A stretch of DNA of 9,922 bases from an uncultured Oscillospiraceae bacterium (GTDB taxonomy: Bacteria > Bacillota > Clostridia > Oscillospirales > Ruminococcaceae). This document shows positions 6,334-9,922 of the stretch, in pieces. The position numbers and the translations under genes are program-made. The notes under the pieces are model-generated. The model saw nothing but the letters and a program-made list of their open reading frames with translations, was not told the DNA's origin and did not search any database. Position 1 is the stretch's first letter; each line of letters opens with the position of its first letter. The stretch lies in contig UQGL01000056.1 in assembly GCA_900540595.1 (NCBI GenBank), positions 1 through 9,922 on the forward strand, written 5' to 3'.

Positions 6334-9300
6334 TATTCGGTTTCTATGCGCAGTACATTGACCTTGTCATCGTACTGGGTGCGGGTGCCGGTGATGTGGG
6401 GGATCAGGGCGTTGACCTCCATGACCAGCGCGCCCTCGGCGGTCAGATAGGGCTGGCCGTCCATCAGGTTTTCCTTGCCGTCAACCAGCAGGTGGGTGAC
6501 GCCGACCTGCGCTGTTACGGTGTGCCCGCCGCTGTGCAGCGTCAGGTAGCCCCCGGCGGCGTTCCAATCATAGCGGAAGGCATCGGGGATGACCGTCTGC
6601 AGCCGCTCCAAAATGCAGAGCACCGCGCCCCAGACGCGGCCGTTCTCGTTGACGCTGCGCACGCCGCGGGTGTCCGGCTCCTGCCCGTTGACGAGGATCT
6701 TGGTGTAGCACTTGTCCTCCGGCTGGTATTTTGCTGCATCGGCCTGCGGGATGGGGACGAACGCATCGCGGTGCTGCGGCGCACAGGCGGCATAGTCCGG
6801 CAGGCGGCAGGGCAGCGGTGCGGCTGTCAGCGGTGCGAGGTCGGCAGGCTTGCTCTGCAGCGTGATGACATTGCGGATGCTGCCCATCACGGCGGTCAGG
6901 CGGATGGTGCCGGGCGCTGTGCCCGCACGCAGAAATACGCGGTTGGTGCCGCACTCAGCATAGACATGGTTTTGGTGGATGACGCTGTCGTCATGGCCAT
7001 AGCCTGCAAAGCGGCCGCTGTTGTAGCCGCCCAAAAACTGCGCGGGGCCGTCCAAGGTGAAGTCGATGCGCGCATCGCAGAGCGGGCAGACCCGTCCGGC
7101 GCTGTCCTGCACGGCAATATCGACATAGGCGATGTCGGCCCCGTCGGCGGCAAGGCCGCCCGGTGCGGTATGCAGCGTCAGCCGCAGGGCGGCGGGGCTG
7201 TCGGCGGTTTCCAGCCGGTCGGACGCGGCGGGGGTGCCGTCATAGCCGTAGCCTACGGCCTCGACCCAGCCGGATTGGGTCACATCCACACCGGGGAAGG
7301 CGAACACAAAGGTGTTTTGAGGCTTGTCGCACCGACCGCCACGGCGCCCGTTGACGAGCAGCTCGACTGCGGCAACAGGGTAGCTTGCCACCACATACAC
7401 CGTCTTATGGTGCGGGTCGCGGGTGTGCCAGACGCCGGTGCCCTCCCAATAGGTGCCGTTAAAGCGCTTTTCTTCATAGCGATAGTTGGCAGCGGTGGGG
7501 GCGGGGTAGTTCCAGTGGCCGATGATCTTGACGGCGGGGGCCTCGCTCTGCATAACGCGGAAGTAGTCAAAGCTCTGCTTTTTGGTGCGGCAGGGATCGA
7601 CGCGGCCGCTCATGCGGGCGTTTTCGCTGTAGGATTGGCGGCCATGCTGGGCAGAGTCCGTCCAGCAGAGCGCCGCACAGGCGCTGTAGTAGTTCTTGCC
7701 GGAGGCACCGCCCATCCGATCATTGAAAAACTCGGCGTAGCCGCGCGCGTTTTCAAGCGCGAGATCTTCACTGGTCAGATCGTAGAAGTCGTACCCAACA
7801 GCTTTTTTGCCGCCCTTGCCGACCCAGCGGTTGCGGTAGTCGAAATCCGGCGGGGTGAAATCGTCCCAGATGCGGCGGGGGGCCTCCTCGCGGCTGTACT
7901 CGGTCTCGGTGACGGGGCCGTGCTGCGACAAAAAGCGGGCGGCGTGGCGGTTCAGCATCGTGCCGACATACTCGCTCTCGTTGACGACCTCCTCGGTGTT
8001 CAGGGTGCGGCAGCCCATAAAACGCCCGCCGTGGGGGTCCAGAAGCTGCTTGAGCAGCCGCATCTCCCGCATGTGCTCGCGGGAGATCGAGTTGTTGCCG
8101 GCCTCCCAGAACAGAATGGACGGGTGGTTGCGGAAGGCGATGATGACATCGCGCATCAGCTCTACGCGCTGGTCCCACTGGCGGCCGAAGCTCTCCTTCT
8201 CCTTGTCACCGGCAGGCTGGGTGCAGACGATGCCGCGGCGGTCAAACGCGCGGACATCGGCGGGGCTGCCCGCCACATGCATAAAGCGGATGTGGTTGGC
8301 GTTGCTCTCGCGGATGAGGGCAGCGTCCTCATCGTGCAGCCACTCGGGCGCAATGCCGATGGCCGCCCACTCGTTGGCGGCGCGCTGGGCGTAGCCGCGC
8401 AGCCACTGCACCGCGCCGTTGATGCGCAGGCCCCGGTCTTTGTCGTAGCTTACGGCGCGGAAGCCGGTCGTCAGCTGCTGGGCGTCGGTCTTTTCGCCGT
8501 TTACAAACAGCTCGGCCTCCACGGTGTAGAGGTAGGGGTCGTCGATGCTCCAGAAGCGCAGCGGCAGGGTGTCGGCCCCGGCGTGCAGCACAGTGACCGC
8601 CATGGAATCCGTAGCGGTCGGTGCAGGCAGGCTTTCGTCCTCCACAGGGCGGTAATGCCCGGGCACAGCCTCATCGGGGATATAGGCGTCCGCCGGGGTG
8701 ATGCTCAGCGGTGGGACGGCGCGGCCCGTGGGGGCTGCGGTGGCCGGGGCACCGTCAAAGATGGCGGCAACGCTGCCGTCCGGGCGGCGCAGCGTGATGC
8801 GCAGCTGGGCGGAAACAGGGACCTTGCCCTCGTTGCGGACCTCGGCCTCGACCCGAATATCCGCCGTGGCGTTGTCCAAATCAAAATTCCGGCCGTAGAC
8901 ATAGAGGCCCTTGGTCTGCAAATTGGAGTAGAGCGGCAGCGTCAGATAGACATCGGGCTTGAAAAACACCTGCACGGGGCGGGTGATGCCGCCGACCGAG
9001 GGATTGAAGTCGTTGCAGTTCCAGAAAAAGGGGACGCCCACGCGGCCGGCGGGGACGGCCTGCTCCTGCGGAAAGAGATAGCTGCCGGGGACAGCATCGG
9101 GCTTGTTGGGGGTCTCGGCAATGCAGAACGGCGCATTGCGGGTGGCGGTGTTGTCGGTCGCAATGGCGATGAGGTTCGGCGCATCGTACCGCACATAGGG
9201 GGTAATGTCAAAGCCGAACGGCGCAACGCCGGCCTCATAGTAGCCGGCCAGCGTACCGTTTACATAGAGGTAGCAGGTCTGGCGCAGCCCCTCAAACGCA

Positions 9301-9599
9301 AGCAGCACCTTGTGGTTTTTGTGCCGCGCCGGAATGGTGAGGATGTTGCGGTAGAAGGCTGCCGTGCGGCGCTGGCCGCTGCCGCCGTCCTGAATGCGGT
9401 CACGGAACAGATCCTCATCATTGAAGGTGTGGGGCAGCGTGACGGGCTGCCAGCCGGTTTCCCGGTAGTCGGCCTCGTAAAAGGCGTGCCCCTCAGCGTC
9501 CCGGTGGGCGTCAACGGCCTTTGCCATGGGGAAGGCATCTGCCCGCAAAAAGTGCCAGCCGTGGTGGAAATAAAAGCTTTCGCCTTGCAGTGTAGACAT
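6333..9599 (-). CDS. Glycoside hydrolase family 2 protein (beta-galactosidase-like) with unusual acid/base site and C-terminal stalk-like domain
   Basis: 1088-residue protein without a signal peptide. Domains in order: GH2 sugar-binding beta-sandwich (about 1-185, with RQTCYLYVNGTLAGYYEAG), immunoglobulin-like domain (about 215-370), TIM barrel (about 390-700), GH2 C-terminal beta domains (about 700-930) and a final stalk-like domain (about 957-1088). The barrel segment HPSILFWEAGNNSIS aligns with the usual GNE acid/base motif but has Asn503 where Glu is expected; Glu499 lies four residues before. The nucleophile is probably Glu567 in TETEYSREEAP. GH2 enzymes act on beta-galactosides, beta-mannosides, beta-glucuronides and others; the substrate here is unknown. 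The start at 9599 has GGGAG (9608-9612) upstream. It converges on the AraC regulator and has its own promoter. It resembles a gut-bacterial GH2 subfamily; the Asn may be a subfamily trait rather than a defect. Confidence 0.93.
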   Translation of the reverse strand: MSTLQGESFYFHHGWHFLRADAFPMAKAVDAHRDAEGHAFYEADYRETGWQPVTLPHTFNDEDLFRDRIQDGGSGQRRTAAFYRNILTIPARHKNHKVLLAFEGLRQTCYLYVNGTLAGYYEAGVAPFGFDITPYVRYDAPNLIAIATDNTATRNAPFCIAETPNKPDAVPGSYLFPQEQAVPAGRVGVPFFWNCNDFNPSVGGITRPVQVFFKPDVYLTLPLYSNLQTKGLYVYGRNFDLDNATADIRVEAEVRNEGKVPVSAQLRITLRRPDGSVAAIFDGAPATAAPTGRAVPPLSITPADAYIPDEAVPGHYRPVEDESLPAPTATDSMAVTVLHAGADTLPLRFWSIDDPYLYTVEAELFVNGEKTDAQQLTTGFRAVSYDKDRGLRINGAVQWLRGYAQRAANEWAAIGIAPEWLHDEDAALIRESNANHIRFMHVAGSPADVRAFDRRGIVCTQPAGDKEKESFGRQWDQRVELMRDVIIAFRNHPSILFWEAGNNSISREHMREMRLLKQLLDPHGGRFMGCRTLNTEEVVNESEYVGTMLNRHAARFLSQHGPVTETEYSREEAPRRIWDDFTPPDFDYRNRWVGKGGKKAVGYDFYDLTSEDLALENARGYAEFFNDRMGGASGKNYYSACAALCWTDSAQHGRQSYSENARMSGRVDPCRTKKQSFDYFRVMQSEAPAVKIIGHWNYPAPTAANYRYEEKRFNGTYWEGTGVWHTRDPHHKTVYVVASYPVAAVELLVNGRRGGRCDKPQNTFVFAFPGVDVTQSGWVEAVGYGYDGTPAASDRLETADSPAALRLTLHTAPGGLAADGADIAYVDIAVQDSAGRVCPLCDARIDFTLDGPAQFLGGYNSGRFAGYGHDDSVIHQNHVYAECGTNRVFLRAGTAPGTIRLTAVMGSIRNVITLQSKPADLAPLTAAPLPCRLPDYAACAPQHRDAFVPIPQADAAKYQPEDKCYTKILVNGQEPDTRGVRSVNENGRVWGAVLCILERLQTVIPDAFRYDWNAAGGYLTLHSGGHTVTAQVGVTHLLVDGKENLMDGQPYLTAEGALVMEVNALIPHITGTRTQYDDKVNVLRIETE

Positions 9600-9607
9600 A
9601 GCGTTTT

Positions 9608-9612
9608 CTCCC
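9608..9612 (-). promoter_or_regulatory. Ribosome binding site of the GH2 gene
   Basis: On the minus strand GGGAG stands eight bases before the ATG at 9597-9599. It supports this start and the absence of an N-terminal signal peptide. Confidence 0.65.
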
Positions 9613-9623
9613 TGTCAGATGTG

Positions 9624-9633
9624 CTGTATACAG
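9624..9633. repeat. Perfect 10-base palindrome CTGTATACAG in the GH2 leader
   Basis: This palindrome lies between the predicted transcription start (about 9651) and the ribosome binding site of the GH2 gene. It could be a repressor operator placed as a roadblock. It is short and could be chance; no second copy was noticed near the other promoters. Confidence 0.3.
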
Positions 9634-9657
9634 TTGCAGGCCCGCGATCTTATCTTT

Positions 9658-9686
9658 ATCATACGCGCTGCCGCGGCGAAAAACAA
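9658..9686 (-). promoter_or_regulatory. Sigma-70-type promoter of the GH2 gene
   Basis: On the minus strand TTGTTT (9681-9686), a 17-base GC-rich spacer and TATGAT (9658-9663) form a good housekeeping promoter. Transcription would begin near 9651, leaving a leader of about 50 bases. The -35 is imperfect, as is common for activator-dependent promoters, in line with control by the neighbouring AraC-family protein. Confidence 0.65.
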
Positions 9687-9747
9687 GTGTCATTTGATGG
9701 GCAGAAGGTCTTGAAAGCACGGCGCAGCGATAAATATCAAGATATGG

Positions 9748-9762
9748 AAACAGGACCTGTTT
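9748..9762. repeat. 15-base palindrome AAACAGG-A-CCTGTTT upstream of the GH2 promoter
   Basis: Perfect seven-base arms around one central base lie about 60 bases upstream of the GH2 -35 element. The size and symmetry suit a dimeric regulator or an upstream activator site. No protein can be assigned, and it may belong to a transcription unit to the right that is not in the window. Confidence 0.4.
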
Positions 9763-9788
9763 GTTGGCAGCGGGGCGGAGTGACCTAA

Positions 9789-9922
9789 CCCCGCCGGCAA
9801 AGCGGGGCAGTCAGGGCAAGGCTGTGCGGTAAAGCCTCCGCAGTCCGTGAGGCTGCAGCAGGGTCTAAGGGCAACACCGCACAATTCCCGCCTGACGGCT
9901 TAAGCACCGCTCCGGCGGCTGC
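9789..9922. repeat. Structured GC-rich noncoding region, possible dispersed palindromic repeat
   Basis: No convincing gene is seen from 9687 to the window end. This part is dense in inverted repeats: CCCCGC/GCGGGG (9789-9807); TGTGCGGT/ACCGCACA (9823-9830 and 9876-9883) enclosing GCCTC/GAGGC (9834-9838 and 9849-9853); and CCGCC/GGCGG (9888-9892 and 9914-9918). Nested hairpins of this kind resemble dispersed noncoding repeats seen in Faecalibacterium-type genomes, which is recognition from memory only. No T-run follows any stem, so simple terminators are less likely. A short minus-strand reading frame across it (9690-9884) has low-complexity Cys/Pro-rich content and no ribosome binding site and is not called a gene. 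Confidence 0.4.

Noticed and set aside
3682..9762. A shared AraC binding motif between the three promoters (for example ATCAAA near the -35 elements)
   Set aside because: ATCAAA occurs upstream of both the MATE and GH2 promoters but at different distances and without a matching second half-site, so it is not above chance by eye.
6309..9788. Plus-strand open reading frame of 1159 codons
   Set aside because: It is the antisense shadow of the GH2 gene. The protein is an unnatural Val/Gly/Ala/Arg-rich mix with no domain pattern, while the minus strand has clear GH2 motifs, a ribosome binding site and a promoter.
9690..9884. 64-codon minus-strand frame at the right end
   Set aside because: Cys/Pro-rich sequence produced by the palindromic repeats, no ribosome binding site, and its 3' end overlaps the GH2 promoter region side.

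Overview
The window reads as a GC-rich chromosomal segment from a gut-type Firmicute, most like the Oscillospiraceae/Ruminococcaceae group (Faecalibacterium, Gemmiger, Subdoligranulum). This is inferred from strong AGGAGG-type ribosome binding sites, G/C-biased codon use, a YesN-like membrane-anchored AraC regulator, and a tail of GC-rich palindromes resembling dispersed repeats of that group. No rRNA, tRNA, CRISPR array or transposase is seen. The species call is an inference, not a database match.

The layout is a compact carbohydrate-utilisation locus of five genes. On the minus strand, from about 3710 down to the left edge, lies an apparent operon: a promoter (3682-3710), a MATE-family exporter (2268-3641), a divergent GH106-like glycoside hydrolase (181-2268, start overlapping the MATE stop as TAATG), and the first 50 codons of an SDR oxidoreductase resembling gluconate 5-dehydrogenase/DhuD (1-151). 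A 324-base divergent region (3642-3965) holds two promoters with a bidirectional terminator between them. On the plus strand follows a 767-residue AraC-family regulator with two membrane segments and an extracellular sensor region (3966-6269). A 20-bp perfect hairpin (6288-6333) separates it from a convergent 1088-residue GH2 enzyme on the minus strand (6333-9599), which has its own promoter at 9658-9686. The right end (9687-9922) has no convincing gene and is rich in inverted repeats.

The genes suggest this scheme (inference): the membrane AraC protein senses an extracellular sugar or glycoside and activates the flanking hydrolases. The two hydrolases lack signal peptides, so they would act on imported oligosaccharides or glycosides in the cytoplasm. 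The SDR would reduce or oxidise a released sugar acid. The MATE protein could export a released aglycone or a toxic by-product. No dedicated sugar importer is visible in the window.

The points most worth a second look are the GH2 enzyme with Asn503 where the acid/base Glu is expected, its C-terminal stalk-like (copper-amine-oxidase N-terminal-like) domain, the poorly characterised GH106-like enzyme, and the translational coupling of a MATE exporter to that enzyme.
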